A stretch of 64,000 bases of DNA from a virus: positions 1 to 64,000 of IMG/VR virus record IMGVR_UViG_3300021185_001174; one strand, given 5' to 3'. Below, one piece after another: positions 51,329 to 60,293 of the stretch; the first letter of the stretch is position 1, and the number at the start of each line of letters is the position of its first letter. Under the pieces are notes generated by a model, which ran no database searches, was not told where the DNA came from, and saw only the letters and a program-made list of their open reading frames with translations. A program made the position numbers and the translations under genes.

Positions 51329-52087
51329 CTACACCTTTTTCTTACTTAGCTTTTTAATCGCATGTACATAGTTAGGCATTCCGTGGTCTACAACTCCATC
51401 AAAGAATTTAAATCTTTTCCATGAGTTAAATATACCATAGAAGAAATCGGACCAAGTAGACTTAGGTGCGTGCTCACCATGTCTATCAAAGTAAATCATT
51501 TCGCCGTGGTGTCTGAATCCTAGCCATGCTGGTGGGATTCTACATACTATATCATTATTATTCATAAATCTATAGTGGTCACATTTTATATTCTTAATAA
51601 ATCTTTTACCACCCACTCTTGGTGAACCGAATGTGAAGAGTTCTTGAGGTTTATATCTAGTAGAACTAATTGTTGCCATAGCAGCACCTAGTGAATGTCC
51701 TGTAAAGTATACATCTTTTCTTACTTTTAGTTGGTCATTATGTTCTAGTTCTTTTACTATGTCCATCCATAAATCATCTACTTCTTGTTGGAACCCACCA
51801 TGTACTTTACCACCTGCCATCGCAGAATTCTTAAATACTTTTAAGTCTGCCATAACATCATTGAGTTTACTTGGTTCAGTTCCTCTAAATGCAAACCATA
51901 AATCGTTTCTATCTTTAGCGATAAGTACTTCAGCACCATCCTTAGATATTAACTTAACCCATGCAAAGCCAAGTTTCTTAGCTGCAGTGATTGCTGGTTT
52001 TTCGTTCATATATGCAATTGCGGATAACTTTGCGGCTATTACTGCCCTATCCCATTTACTCCCTTCTTTCATTCTAGTCGTTGCCAT
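51329..52087 (-). CDS. Class 3 lipase-like hydrolase
   Basis: A 252-residue alpha/beta-hydrolase of the lipase class 3 type: LWFAFRGTEPSKLNDVMADL (oxyanion/lid region), nucleophile elbow VYFTGHSLGAAMATIS, LFTFGSPRVGGKRF, NNNDIVCRIPPAW with the Asp, and a C-terminal VDHGMPNYVHAI His. It would hydrolyse acyl ester bonds, probably of membrane lipids. No signal peptide. Start taken at ATG 52087 with GGAG 7 bases upstream; longer frame starts inside the spanin. Follows the spanin pair. Confidence 0.82.
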   Translation of the reverse strand: MATTRMKEGSKWDRAVIAAKLSAIAYMNEKPAITAAKKLGFAWVKLISKDGAEVLIAKDRNDLWFAFRGTEPSKLNDVMADLKVFKNSAMAGGKVHGGFQQEVDDLWMDIVKELEHNDQLKVRKDVYFTGHSLGAAMATISSTRYKPQELFTFGSPRVGGKRFIKNIKCDHYRFMNNNDIVCRIPPAWLGFRHHGEMIYFDRHGEHAPKSTWSDFFYGIFNSWKRFKFFDGVVDHGMPNYVHAIKKLSKKKV

Positions 52088-52577
52088 TTTCATTCTCCAC
52101 TTTAATTTCAACTGCTCCAGCATCTTCATCATTTATCGTTACATTCCTATAGTAAACTATCACCTCACCGAGCTGATTAATATATCTTTTAATTTCCTGA
52201 GTATTATAAGCCATTAACTCATAATCATCAGCTGTCATTGCAAAGAATACTATATCTCCGCCATGTTTCTTTTTAATATCATCTATAAACCTATCGAGAT
52301 ATGTATACCCCTCTGGATATAAATCTTCTCTACCTAATTTGCAATCTGTTTCTTTAGTTTCTGGATTCTTTAAACAGTTTTCAATAATTCTAGTATCTGA
52401 TACCACATACCATTTAGGTTCTTTTAAGTCTATTGCTCTAGGCATTACAGGCTGAACAATATCTATCTTAATAGGTTTAGTTATAATTTCTACTTCGCGA
52501 GGAGGCTTCTGGAGAAGCGCACATCCACTAGTTAGTATTGAGAGCGCTAATGCGCTGACTATCAGCTTCAATTGCAT
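52074..52577 (-). CDS. Probable outer-membrane spanin lipoprotein (Rz1-like)
   Basis: A 167-residue protein with a lipoprotein signal (LALSILTSGC, Cys at 19) and mature ALLQKPPREVEI start, Pro-rich like Rz1. It starts 50 bases inside the 3' end of the membrane coiled-coil gene upstream, the Rz/Rz1 arrangement. It is longer than classic Rz1 and has a soluble domain (YTYLDRFIDDIKKKHGGDIV). Role inferred from topology and overlap. Confidence 0.7.
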   Translation of the reverse strand: MQLKLIVSALALSILTSGCALLQKPPREVEIITKPIKIDIVQPVMPRAIDLKEPKWYVVSDTRIIENCLKNPETKETDCKLGREDLYPEGYTYLDRFIDDIKKKHGGDIVFFAMTADDYELMAYNTQEIKRYINQLGEVIVYYRNVTINDEDAGAVEIKVENENGND

Positions 52578-52923
52578 CGAATGCCTCCTTCGTTCTAATA
52601 TTGGCCCTAGTCTCTATAAGACCAGGTTTTGCACTTGCTAACTTTGATAAGTTATGGCGTCTGAATATATCTAAGTATTCAGCCATCTGTGCTTCTATTT
52701 GTTGATTTTCTGTTTGTAACCCAGAAAGGGCTTTAGTTGTGGTCGCAAGATTATTCTGAATTGCCCGAATGGCGTCTCTCTGTTCTTGGTCTCTTAGGTC
52801 TTGAGCAACAATTATTTTTGTTTGTTCCTCAATCTTGTTCTTCATAGGAACTACTGATAGGTTATAATATAAGGTACATGATAATCCCATAGCAAAAATA
52901 ATTCCCAACCAAATCTTTGTCAT
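52528..52923 (-). CDS. Probable inner-membrane spanin (Rz-like)
   Basis: A 131-residue protein with an N-terminal membrane helix (IWLGIIFAMGLSCTLYYNL) followed by a periplasmic coiled coil (KNKIEEQTKIIVAQDLRDQE, then LQTENQQIEAQMAEYLDI). With the overlapping lipoprotein gene it forms a spanin pair that would fuse inner and outer membrane at lysis. Confidence 0.72.
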   Translation of the reverse strand: MTKIWLGIIFAMGLSCTLYYNLSVVPMKNKIEEQTKIIVAQDLRDQEQRDAIRAIQNNLATTTKALSGLQTENQQIEAQMAEYLDIFRRHNLSKLASAKPGLIETRANIRTKEAFDAIEADSQRISALNTN

Positions 52924-52937
52924 AATAATCTCTCTTT

Positions 52938-53183
52938 CTACTTAGTCTCTATTGTTTTTAAATGTAACTTCTGAGCCTGTAGTTCTTTCTTAGCTTCATT
53001 AGCCTTTTTACGAGCTAACATTCTTTCTACGAATTTTCTACCTTCTTTAGTTCGGCCATCGTATACTCTTTTCTTATGTTTCTTATGTTGAGCTGGAGTC
53101 ATAGCATCTGAGGGCATTGAAACTCCTCCACCTGCTACTGAATTAGCTGCTGCATCTTCCCATATATCTTTAAAACTTTTCAT
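52938..53183 (-). CDS. Small basic conserved protein
   Basis: An 81-residue protein (MKSFKDIWEDAAANSVAGGG, then QHKKHKKRVYDGRTKEGRKF) with Lys/Arg-rich helical C-terminus. ATGA-type overlap with the preceding gene. The basic composition suggests a DNA or internal virion protein; not recognised beyond that. Confidence 0.65.
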   Translation of the reverse strand: MKSFKDIWEDAAANSVAGGGVSMPSDAMTPAQHKKHKKRVYDGRTKEGRKFVERMLARKKANEAKKELQAQKLHLKTIETK

Positions 53184-53758
53184 CTTTTTATATTCCTGTT
53201 ACTTATATATATCTTCTGTGCAGTTTGAACATGATGCACTTCATATATATTTTGGTTAAAGAATGAACCAACTGGTTCTAAAAACTCATCAACCTTTACT
53301 TTAGTTTTTGACCGTGCAATAATTTCACCCGTAATAGGTGATGCAATGTCTTCTGATAATATATAAACACCTGGTCTCAATTTATTATCTTCTTGAAACC
53401 AAGTTGACTCTTCTAAGATATCATCTTCAAAGTCGCCAATTACTTTAGTAAGAACCTTCTTAATTGATTCTTCTGACATACCAGTTTCTTCTTTAATAAG
53501 AAAGAGAGCTGCGGCATAACTGGCTAGTTTACTTTTACCAAATGGTAACTTACCTAATACTCTCTTAATATTAAATACTAATCTATGGAAAACTGTATAT
53601 GAACTTTTTTCTTCTGGAGTTGTAGCCTTCTTTAACTTCTTACCATTTTCATCTACTAACCCCATTTCAAAGGCTTTAGACTTTTCCCACGGCGTAGTTA
53701 GCAGCCTTAAGAACCTAAAGGCATATACTAAATCACCAGCTCTGGATAAAACTCCCAT
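53180..53758 (-). CDS. Conserved marine T4-like protein, unknown
   Basis: A 192-residue protein: MGVLSRAGDLVYAFRFLRLL, then FHRLVFNIKRVLGKLPFGKS and SKLASYAAALFLIKEETGM. These landmarks are constant in marine T4-like phages as I recall; the function is not known. Basic N-terminal half, beta-rich C-terminal half. Confidence 0.75.
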   Translation of the reverse strand: MGVLSRAGDLVYAFRFLRLLTTPWEKSKAFEMGLVDENGKKLKKATTPEEKSSYTVFHRLVFNIKRVLGKLPFGKSKLASYAAALFLIKEETGMSEESIKKVLTKVIGDFEDDILEESTWFQEDNKLRPGVYILSEDIASPITGEIIARSKTKVKVDEFLEPVGSFFNQNIYEVHHVQTAQKIYISNRNIKR

Positions 53759-54130
53759 TTAAATTTCCCTTAACTTCTTTATAATAAATGGGTCCATTGG
53801 AATATTAACCCATTCATCTTCTTTTAAATAATTTAAAAATACTAAAAATGGTTTAAGATAGGGATAGTGTATCTCCTCTACCTTAAACTCAATCATTTTA
53901 TTCGCATTCTGTATACCAAATACATTATATAAGACTATTAAATGATTTAAGATTAACCTTTCTTGTAGGTCATCGTGCATCTCATATCTACTTAACAGTC
54001 TTTTAATATATTTAAATCTATTTAAGTCCTCTTCAAATTCTTCTACTTCAATACATTCTGGATTGTCATAGTTATTCATTGCAAAGAGCTTAAAATTCTT
54101 ATTCGTCAATGTATCAAATATTTTCATCAT
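53759..54130 (-). CDS. Conserved marine T4-like protein, unknown
   Basis: A 123-residue, helical, acidic protein (IFDTLTNKNFKLFAMNNYDN, then FEEDLNRFKYIKRLLSRYEM). Recurs in marine T4-like phages beside the 192-residue family. Function unknown. Confidence 0.75.
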   Translation of the reverse strand: MMKIFDTLTNKNFKLFAMNNYDNPECIEVEEFEEDLNRFKYIKRLLSRYEMHDDLQERLILNHLIVLYNVFGIQNANKMIEFKVEEIHYPYLKPFLVFLNYLKEDEWVNIPMDPFIIKKLREI

Positions 54131-54162
54131 ATATTATATATACTTCCAAAAAAGGCCAGTAG

Positions 54163-55248
54163 TTACTTATTCAAAGTTGGTCCGTATACCTTAGCCTTAT
54201 ATTTTTTAACAATCTTTTGTACATTTCTATCAGCAAGAAACTTAGTTAAAGAAGCTTCATCGCCGTAAAATTCTAAAGACGCTGGAGCAGAAGAACCACC
54301 ATCAAAGCTAGTTACATGCATTTTTTTAATTTTACCAATTAGTTTATCCATCTGATCCATTTCGGCTTTAGTAAATCCAAAATCATCATTAAACTTATTA
54401 GAACTATTACCTTTAACTACTTCAATAGATGCTCTAGCTTCGAAGCCTCTACGATTTCTATCTTTATAGTTTTTCATGTCTCTAACATCTTCTTGGACAT
54501 CTTCATTCTTTGCTTTATAGTTCTTGTCTACATAGTTAAAGAATTCTTTTCTTTTTTCTTTATCTAATTCAGCAGGTGATTCTGCACCAAACTTCTTAAG
54601 TGCTTTGGCAAAGAACTCTTTATACTTCTCTTCTTCAGAAAGTTCTGGCTTGGATTCTTTAACTTCCATAATTTTACTAGCTTTAGAACCTAGTAGATTT
54701 TTTAAATCATATCTTAAATCGGAAATAGGGTCTTTACCATAAGTACTCTTAGTTGCAGTCTTTGTACTATACTGTGACATTGCCTTTGGATTCCAATCAT
54801 CTACTGCGGCAAAAAGACTATTTAAAAGTTCAGTGTAATCCTTTTCTTTATTAGTACCCTTAAATTGTTTTTCCATTTTTTCTAGTTCTGCTAAAGCTTT
54901 TTCCCATGAACTTTTACTCTTAACAGAATTTTTATTAATAATGGCTTCTTTAACTACTGTGCCATCCATATCTTTTTCACCAGACGTTTTAACTTTATGC
55001 AAAGCTTTAAAATCTTTCTCACCTTTTGCTCTAGGCTCTTCAGGCGATTCATTCTTTGGTTTATCGTGAGTATAACCCTTATCTGATAGTTCTTTATGGT
55101 CTTTCTCAGTTTTAGCTACTTTCTTCTCACCAGTTTCGGGATGAAACATATCGTGAGGATATTTAGCCTCTTCTTTTTTTATTCTACCCTCTACTACGTC
55201 CATCACAGTCGCAGCAATGTCTAGGGTTGCTTGGTCATTAATTTTCAT
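54163..55248 (-). CDS. Charged Lys/Glu-rich conserved protein
   Basis: A 361-residue protein, about 40 percent charged, mostly helical/disordered in the first 230 residues (KKEEAKYPHDMFHPETGEKK, with many ESPEEP/KEKD segments), then a small folded domain at 270-361 (FEARASIEVVKGNSSNKFND, ending KIVKKYKAKVYGPTL). Marine T4-like phages carry several such proteins; they may be internal head or scaffold-associated. Function unknown. Confidence 0.7.
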   Translation of the reverse strand: MKINDQATLDIAATVMDVVEGRIKKEEAKYPHDMFHPETGEKKVAKTEKDHKELSDKGYTHDKPKNESPEEPRAKGEKDFKALHKVKTSGEKDMDGTVVKEAIINKNSVKSKSSWEKALAELEKMEKQFKGTNKEKDYTELLNSLFAAVDDWNPKAMSQYSTKTATKSTYGKDPISDLRYDLKNLLGSKASKIMEVKESKPELSEEEKYKEFFAKALKKFGAESPAELDKEKRKEFFNYVDKNYKAKNEDVQEDVRDMKNYKDRNRRGFEARASIEVVKGNSSNKFNDDFGFTKAEMDQMDKLIGKIKKMHVTSFDGGSSAPASLEFYGDEASLTKFLADRNVQKIVKKYKAKVYGPTLNK

Positions 55249-55257
55249 ATTATTCTC

Positions 55258-55557
55258 CTAAGTTATGAAAAGCATTCCTGTAATCCCTGTGGCTGCTGCC
55301 GCTATGATTATCCAGAATAATTTATTAATTATCGTTACGGTTGATGCATTGTCTCTTACCAATGTATCTAGTTTATCTACTCTATTTATAAGAGATAGAA
55401 TCTGTTCACCTTGTTGTTTACCGAATTCGGTCAACGTAATGATTTTTTCTTCTGCCCGAGCGAGGGCTATAATTGCGTCCGACATCTGATCAATCTTGGT
55501 TTCGATTCTATCCAGTCGTGCGGCTTGTTCTGCTCTTTGTTCAGCTGCTGTCGCCAT
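55258..55557 (-). CDS. Coiled-coil protein with C-terminal membrane helix
   Basis: A 99-residue protein: coiled coil 1-70 (RLDRIETKIDQMSDAIIALA) and a C-terminal membrane helix (LFWIIIAAAATGITGMLFI). This tail-anchored layout is the reverse of the 35.6-36.2 kb pair. Possible holin or antiholin, since a holin is needed for the lysozyme; unproven. Confidence 0.6.
   Translation of the reverse strand: MATAAEQRAEQAARLDRIETKIDQMSDAIIALARAEEKIITLTEFGKQQGEQILSLINRVDKLDTLVRDNASTVTIINKLFWIIIAAAATGITGMLFIT
55383..55390 (-). promoter_or_regulatory. Candidate late promoter inside the tail-anchored gene
   Basis: Minus-strand CTTATAAATAG, 135 bases before the gene starting at 55248. Coincidence is possible. 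Confidence 0.35.
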
Positions 55558-55822
55558 GTTTATAAACCCTGCATTTTAGGGGAGTAGCCCCTTTAATTAA
55601 CCTATGGTATTCTTCTTTCTTAATATCAAATACCATTCCTTTTTTAAGGAGCCAAGGTAGACATTTCTGTAACTGAATCTGCCAACCTTCTCCTTCTAGT
55701 ATCTCTATTTCTCTATCTTCCATATCACGATGCCAAACATACTCAGCATCATCTATAGAGGGGTCGAATGTTCTAACCTCTCCATCTTCCCAGTACGGTT
55801 TACCAAAAGTAATTTCCACCAC
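55541..55822 (-). CDS. Small conserved protein (GTG start)
   Basis: A 93-residue acidic protein (FGKPYWEDGEVRTFDPSIDD, then ILEGEGWQIQLQKCLPWLLK). Starts with GTG GTG inside the end of the preceding gene (23-base overlap). Unknown function. Confidence 0.55.
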   Translation of the reverse strand: MVEITFGKPYWEDGEVRTFDPSIDDAEYVWHRDMEDREIEILEGEGWQIQLQKCLPWLLKKGMVFDIKKEEYHRLIKGATPLKCRVYKHGDSS

Positions 55823-56189
55823 CTGATAGTCCTAAGTCTTTTGCATAACGCGGTAATCGACAAGCCCAATACCCAGACGACATCTTATCTGTCTTAGTAT
55901 CACAATTATGGCGGGCTGCAAAGGAAGCAGCTGCCCCCTTATCGTTAATCTTACTAGTGAGGCCGCCCTTGGCATCACCAAATTCTATCTTCTTTACGTT
56001 TCCTGTTTTAGGATTTTTAACGTAAACAACGTATTTCTTTTTACCACTAGACCTTTTAGGTGAGTTAAGTTCTACATCTCTACCCTGGTAATCTGCTTCT
56101 GATAGCTCAATCATTGGTTGCTCTAACGGCACCTGTTGACCTTCATAAAGTCCGAATCTCTCTTCTATGTGTTCTAAGAAACTATGCAT
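55800..56189 (-). CDS. Conserved protein with DUF-type C-terminal zinc-less domain
   Basis: A 129-residue protein. The C-terminal half KKKYVVYVKNPKTGNVKKIE, FGDAKGGLTSK, AASFAARHNCDTKTDK, SGYWACRLPRYAK has the FGD...FxARHxCD...YWxC pattern found in marine phage virion proteins, sometimes as a domain of larger ones. Function unknown; the Cys/His residues could bind a metal. Confidence 0.7.
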   Translation of the reverse strand: MHSFLEHIEERFGLYEGQQVPLEQPMIELSEADYQGRDVELNSPKRSSGKKKYVVYVKNPKTGNVKKIEFGDAKGGLTSKINDKGAAASFAARHNCDTKTDKMSSGYWACRLPRYAKDLGLSGGGNYFW

Positions 56190-56638
56190 TATACACCCAA
56201 GCCTTTTATTAGTCTTATTACTTTACTTAGTAACATTTTAACAGCTGTGTAATATGCAAATCCATGACCCCATAATATATGAAAGGTATGGTTCTTTTCT
56301 ATTTCTGATTTAGGTCCGAACTTCTTAGTCCAGTTATCTACATATTCACCTTTATATCTTAGTACTGCATGTGATACTTTCCACTTACTAGGTCCAACTA
56401 GACAGATACCAGCCTGATGTGTTATTAACATCCACCACATCTTAAGGTGACTCTTTCCACATAGTCTATAAAGAATTGATAAAGAATAATCTTCGCAATC
56501 CCCTACTAATTTACCTTCTGCATCTTCTGAATAAATAACTTTCCATGCATCTGCAAAGCCATATTGTTCTCTATCGTATCTATATTTCCACTTAGAATTA
56601 AATGATTGTACTATTCCATCTCTTTCCAATTTTGTCAT
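56189..56638 (-). CDS. Bacterial-type transglutaminase-like cysteine peptidase
   Basis: A 149-residue protein with the BTLCP triad region: GDCEDYSLSILYRLCG (Cys nucleophile), VSHAVLRYKG (His) and EYVDNW (Asp). In bacteria these periplasmic-type enzymes cleave adhesin anchors (LapG); here no signal peptide. It may process a phage or host protein. ATG at 56638 overlaps the kinase stop as ATGA. Confidence 0.75.
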   Translation of the reverse strand: MTKLERDGIVQSFNSKWKYRYDREQYGFADAWKVIYSEDAEGKLVGDCEDYSLSILYRLCGKSHLKMWWMLITHQAGICLVGPSKWKVSHAVLRYKGEYVDNWTKKFGPKSEIEKNHTFHILWGHGFAYYTAVKMLLSKVIRLIKGLGV

Positions 56639-57309
56639 TTTCGACCCCCCTGACTCTTTATCCACTTTTGAGCTATTTTATTCTCTGGTGTTTTCTTAGC
56701 CCACTGTTGTATATCCTTATAAGCTTCTAAAGTAGATGTGTTAATATCTGCATCTGTTGAGTTATCTATTACTGTCATTCGGTTACGAAAAAGCCCTTGG
56801 AATTTACCAATGTTTTTCTGTACTGATTTCCACATCTTCTCAACTTCTGGCTCTTTTAACTGTCTTGGTCTATTCTTATTTCTTTGTTGTGCAGTCTCTA
56901 AATCTGTATTAACAAATATCATGTGTACTGCATAACCTATATCTCTTAACTGGTCCACACTTGCTTTAATTTTGGCATAGTCTTTACCAGTACCATCTAT
57001 TACAACACCTAACCTACCTTTTAAAGCAATCTCTAATTGTTTGCCTGTAAGTTTCTTTGCCTTATCTCTAAGAGCCTGGCCCTGGGCAGAATATATATCA
57101 TCTGGCTCCATAGTAAGTCCTGCTTTAGTAAGTGCATTTTCATAGTTTGTATCAGAGTTTATAAGTTTAAACCCTAAAGATAATAAAGAAGTCTTACCAA
57201 CTATAAATGATTTACCTGAACCAGGCCCACCGGCAAGGAATACTGCCTTAAATATAGATGGGTCATTTACACCTTCATCAATTTTAAAATGTTCTTTAAA
57301 CCTTATCAT
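56635..57309 (-). CDS. P-loop kinase, zeta-toxin/PNK-like
   Basis: A 224-residue protein with Walker A GGPGSGKS (27-34), LINSDTNYENAL, VIDGTGKDYAKI (Asp of Walker B) and an RPRQLKEPEVEK lid. Fold type is that of zeta toxins and polynucleotide kinases; the R-x-R-P-R-x-L lid is typical of small phage kinases. Substrate unknown (UDP-sugar, nucleotide or nucleic-acid end). Overlaps its neighbours by 4 bases on both sides. Confidence 0.75.
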   Translation of the reverse strand: MIRFKEHFKIDEGVNDPSIFKAVFLAGGPGSGKSFIVGKTSLLSLGFKLINSDTNYENALTKAGLTMEPDDIYSAQGQALRDKAKKLTGKQLEIALKGRLGVVIDGTGKDYAKIKASVDQLRDIGYAVHMIFVNTDLETAQQRNKNRPRQLKEPEVEKMWKSVQKNIGKFQGLFRNRMTVIDNSTDADINTSTLEAYKDIQQWAKKTPENKIAQKWIKSQGGRK

Positions 57310-57659
57310 TTCTTTAAATCGTACCTAAATGATTTATTTTTATCCTGGCCACTCTTAGTAATACCATACCCAGCAATCTTAGCTAGTTGTTGAAGTACTG
57401 GCCAATTCTTTTCGGATTTCTTACTTCTATTATTCTTCAGCATGTCATTTTCTATTTTATTAAATAAAGTTTTAATCATATCCAAGTCATGCATGACCAA
57501 TGGTGCTTCTTCTAAGTCTTCACTTCGAGCTCTTCTGAAGTCTTGTTTAGTAGGCGCACCTTTTGAACCTGCCTTCCTCATTGGTCGGCCTTCTTTTCTT
57601 TTATTATGGATATTGGCCCAGAGACCATTTCCTTCCATGAAATCCTTAAAGTCGCTCAT
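57306..57659 (-). CDS. Small basic conserved protein
   Basis: A 117-residue protein (GLWANIHNKRKEGRPMRKAG motif, common in marine phages as a short leader), followed by a helical part (LVMHDLDMIKTLFNKIENDM). Basic, probably DNA- or protein-binding. Unknown function. Confidence 0.65.
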   Translation of the reverse strand: MSDFKDFMEGNGLWANIHNKRKEGRPMRKAGSKGAPTKQDFRRARSEDLEEAPLVMHDLDMIKTLFNKIENDMLKNNRSKKSEKNWPVLQQLAKIAGYGITKSGQDKNKSFRYDLKK

Positions 57660-58999
57660 TTCTTTAATAGTCCCTTTGCTTTAATTCTATCATGGTATGT
57701 AAACTGATAGTTCTTGCCATTCTTAGTATCTTTAACAATGTAAGTTGTTGGTGTCATCTTAGTAACTTTACCCATATACTTGGCACCATCAGCACGATAG
57801 TAATCTACTTCTGTACCAACTTTAATTGACTTCTTAGTTTCTGCGCCCATTCCGTGTTTTGCAAGAACTCTATAATTTTCTAGGAAGTTACTTACTATTT
57901 CTTTTCCCTTTGCTCTTGTTAGATAATGAGTATCTTCTTTCATATTTTCCTTTTCCCTTTCGTGTTTCTTTTTAAGAGTTTCTACTTCTTTGGCTTGTTT
58001 TAATGCAAGTTGTGCTTTCTCTTCTGGTCCAGGAGCTTCTTCCATGAATGACTTAATGTGCTTGATATCAATTTTCATCTTCTTAGATATCCATTGAGCT
58101 GACTTACCAGAATCAATATAACCTTGAAGTTCTTTTACTTTACCTTCTTCAACATTTTCAACATACCCTTTATCACCAGGCTTTTTATTATGATTAAAAA
58201 CTTTCTTACCAAGTGGTGTAAGGTTACCCTTTTTATCATACATTTGGTTTACAAGTTTCTTTTCTGATGATGATAAACTTTGTTCTTTAATTCTGCCTTT
58301 GACTATATCTTCTAAGTCACGAGATAACCAATCAAAAAACTCATCGGGGTCATCACTTTTAATTTCATTGTTGTTCAATGCCCATTGAGTTAGGTCATCT
58401 TCCGCTTTCTTACCAGCAGAAGACATGAATGATAAATCACCAGTTTTGTATGCTTTTGTAAGTTCTCTTTTATGTTTTCTGAAGAGGTCTTTCATCTTTG
58501 CTTCTGATATAACTTCTTCTTTAATCATCTTATCAACAGTCATGCCGCTTTTAAATTTACCACCTGACATTGCTTTAGGATACATTTTAGCAATTAAGTC
58601 ATTATAACCTACGAGTATGTTTAATATGTCAGATTGGATTTCTTTTGTTGAAATGCCTTTAATTACTTTCTTAACTGCACCGAGGTTGCCTTGAGCAAGT
58701 GCACGAGATACTGCCTGATAGTCTTTCTGGTCTTGACCTGTTTCTTTCTTGGCAAGTCTTGCTACATTCTTAGTGGCTAGAGTTAGGTCTTGATTATAAT
58801 CTTCATTAACTGATTCATTAGCCTGTTTTAATGCATCTGCAACAATAGGGTCATCCGCAAGACCTCTTTTCATCGCCTCAATCTTTTTATAGGCTCCGGT
58901 CATGTTACCACCCATATCGATTGCAATTTTAACTGCCGCCGCTACCAGAGAAGCTGGATATTTACTTCTATACTTCTCTCTTAATTGTTTAAATTTCAT
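57656..58999 (-). CDS. Large Lys-rich conserved protein, multidomain
   Basis: A 447-residue protein: an N-terminal helical part (MKFKQLREKYRSKYPASLVA, a common N-terminal tag in these proteins), helical repeats to about 200, a coiled coil near 330-360, and a C-terminal SH3-like basic barrel (IKVGTEVDYYRADGAKYMGK, TPTTYIVKDTKNGKNYQF) near 390-445. No catalytic site. Might be an internal virion or DNA-binding protein; unrecognised. Confidence 0.65.
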   Translation of the reverse strand: MKFKQLREKYRSKYPASLVAAAVKIAIDMGGNMTGAYKKIEAMKRGLADDPIVADALKQANESVNEDYNQDLTLATKNVARLAKKETGQDQKDYQAVSRALAQGNLGAVKKVIKGISTKEIQSDILNILVGYNDLIAKMYPKAMSGGKFKSGMTVDKMIKEEVISEAKMKDLFRKHKRELTKAYKTGDLSFMSSAGKKAEDDLTQWALNNNEIKSDDPDEFFDWLSRDLEDIVKGRIKEQSLSSSEKKLVNQMYDKKGNLTPLGKKVFNHNKKPGDKGYVENVEEGKVKELQGYIDSGKSAQWISKKMKIDIKHIKSFMEEAPGPEEKAQLALKQAKEVETLKKKHEREKENMKEDTHYLTRAKGKEIVSNFLENYRVLAKHGMGAETKKSIKVGTEVDYYRADGAKYMGKVTKMTPTTYIVKDTKNGKNYQFTYHDRIKAKGLLKK

Positions 59000-59013
59000 T
59001 TGTTAGTTTCCTC

Positions 59014-60276
59014 TTATTTTACTTTAGCGGCTAAGTCTTTATCTGCCTTACCCCATGTTCCTGATGATTTGGTTACAAAAGAATTGACTCTTGCTAACCC
59101 CCATTGTGTTGGATTAGTTCCTGGCCTATGGCCTGTTCTCCAAGCCGCAAATCCTCTATCAAATACTTTTCTTAATATGGCTAATGGCATACCTGACTTA
59201 TCTGCTTTCTTTTTAAGAGCATCATCAGCCTTACCTTCATTAACTACATAATCTTCAAAACTTAAATGTTTGGCCATTTCTCCGTACATATCTTTATATT
59301 TCTTAGTATGTTTTGATGGCTTTGTTTTTGCTCTTGCATCTCCAGGAGCTGGTTTATATGCGGCTGGATTATTATCATCCTTTTCAGCACCCTTCTTAAA
59401 GTGGGCTTTTCTTTTGGCTGATGTTGACTTTGCAAGACCAGAGTAATAGTTAGTACCCTCAGCTTGTTCTACTTGTTCCAACCAGACTTTCTTATTACCC
59501 TTAGGGAAAGCTACTGTAAGATAATTCGCACCTTTAGTGATAATCTTACCCTTCTCTTGATTTTCTTTTAGTCTAACTGTATCACCAACATTAAACAAGT
59601 CACCTAAAATAAACTGTTCTCTTGTTTCTGATACAGTCGGTAGTTCTATATGAGACCTAAAGCTTTTCTCTTCTTTAAGGCCCATCCCTTTTCTCACTGC
59701 ATTAAATAACTCAGCTGAACCAGTATAACCACTTGGAAGACCACTAGAAAATGTTTGTAAATCCCCTTCTGCGGCCGCTGCTCTCATTTTAGAGGCTGAC
59801 ATTCCTGTTACACCTTCTGCATCTGGGTCTCTTTGCCCTGCAGAGAGTACTTTAATAGTTCCTTCAAATTGATAGAAGCCATGTCTTGCCTGAACACCAT
59901 TATATTTGTTTAGTAAGATTTCAAATTCTTTTACTCTATCTGAACCTGCAACCATTGACATCTTAGTAAAACCTTGGTCATATAACTTAGTTGCGATTTC
60001 AATTATAGTACGCACGTCGCCGTCTGCCATGATACTTCTGGCATGTCTAGGAAACATTTTTCTTAGGAACTTAATCTTGTCTTTAAATTTAAGAGGATTC
60101 TTTTTAGGGTCTTGGGATTGTGATGCGTATATTCTATATGCACCTCCACGTGATACCTTTTTAAGAGTTTCAAAAAGTTTTTCGTGGCCTGTAGTCGGCG
60201 GATTAAATCTACCAAATACTACGGTTATTTCTTTTGATGCTTCGACTATATAGTCGCTAAAGTTTTTGACTTTCAT
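59014..60276 (-). CDS. HxGH nucleotidyltransferase fused to conserved phage domain
   Basis: A 420-residue protein. Residues 16-200 are a cytidylyltransferase-like domain: VVFGRFNPPTTGHEKLFETL (T-G-H-x-x-L nucleotide site), GFTKMSMVAGSDRV and GMSASKMRAAAAEGD (S-x-S-x-x-R site). Residues about 225-290 form a small beta barrel (DTVRLKENQEKGKIITKG), and the C-terminal 70 residues (KADKSGMPLAILRKVFDRG, AAWRTGHRPGTNPTQWGLAR) are a marine-phage domain. It probably transfers a nucleotide to an unknown acceptor (NadM/PPAT-like chemistry). Confidence 0.78.
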   Translation of the reverse strand: MKVKNFSDYIVEASKEITVVFGRFNPPTTGHEKLFETLKKVSRGGAYRIYASQSQDPKKNPLKFKDKIKFLRKMFPRHARSIMADGDVRTIIEIATKLYDQGFTKMSMVAGSDRVKEFEILLNKYNGVQARHGFYQFEGTIKVLSAGQRDPDAEGVTGMSASKMRAAAAEGDLQTFSSGLPSGYTGSAELFNAVRKGMGLKEEKSFRSHIELPTVSETREQFILGDLFNVGDTVRLKENQEKGKIITKGANYLTVAFPKGNKKVWLEQVEQAEGTNYYSGLAKSTSAKRKAHFKKGAEKDDNNPAAYKPAPGDARAKTKPSKHTKKYKDMYGEMAKHLSFEDYVVNEGKADDALKKKADKSGMPLAILRKVFDRGFAAWRTGHRPGTNPTQWGLARVNSFVTKSSGTWGKADKDLAAKVK

Positions 60277-60293
60277 TTATCCCTGGTTCCCAT

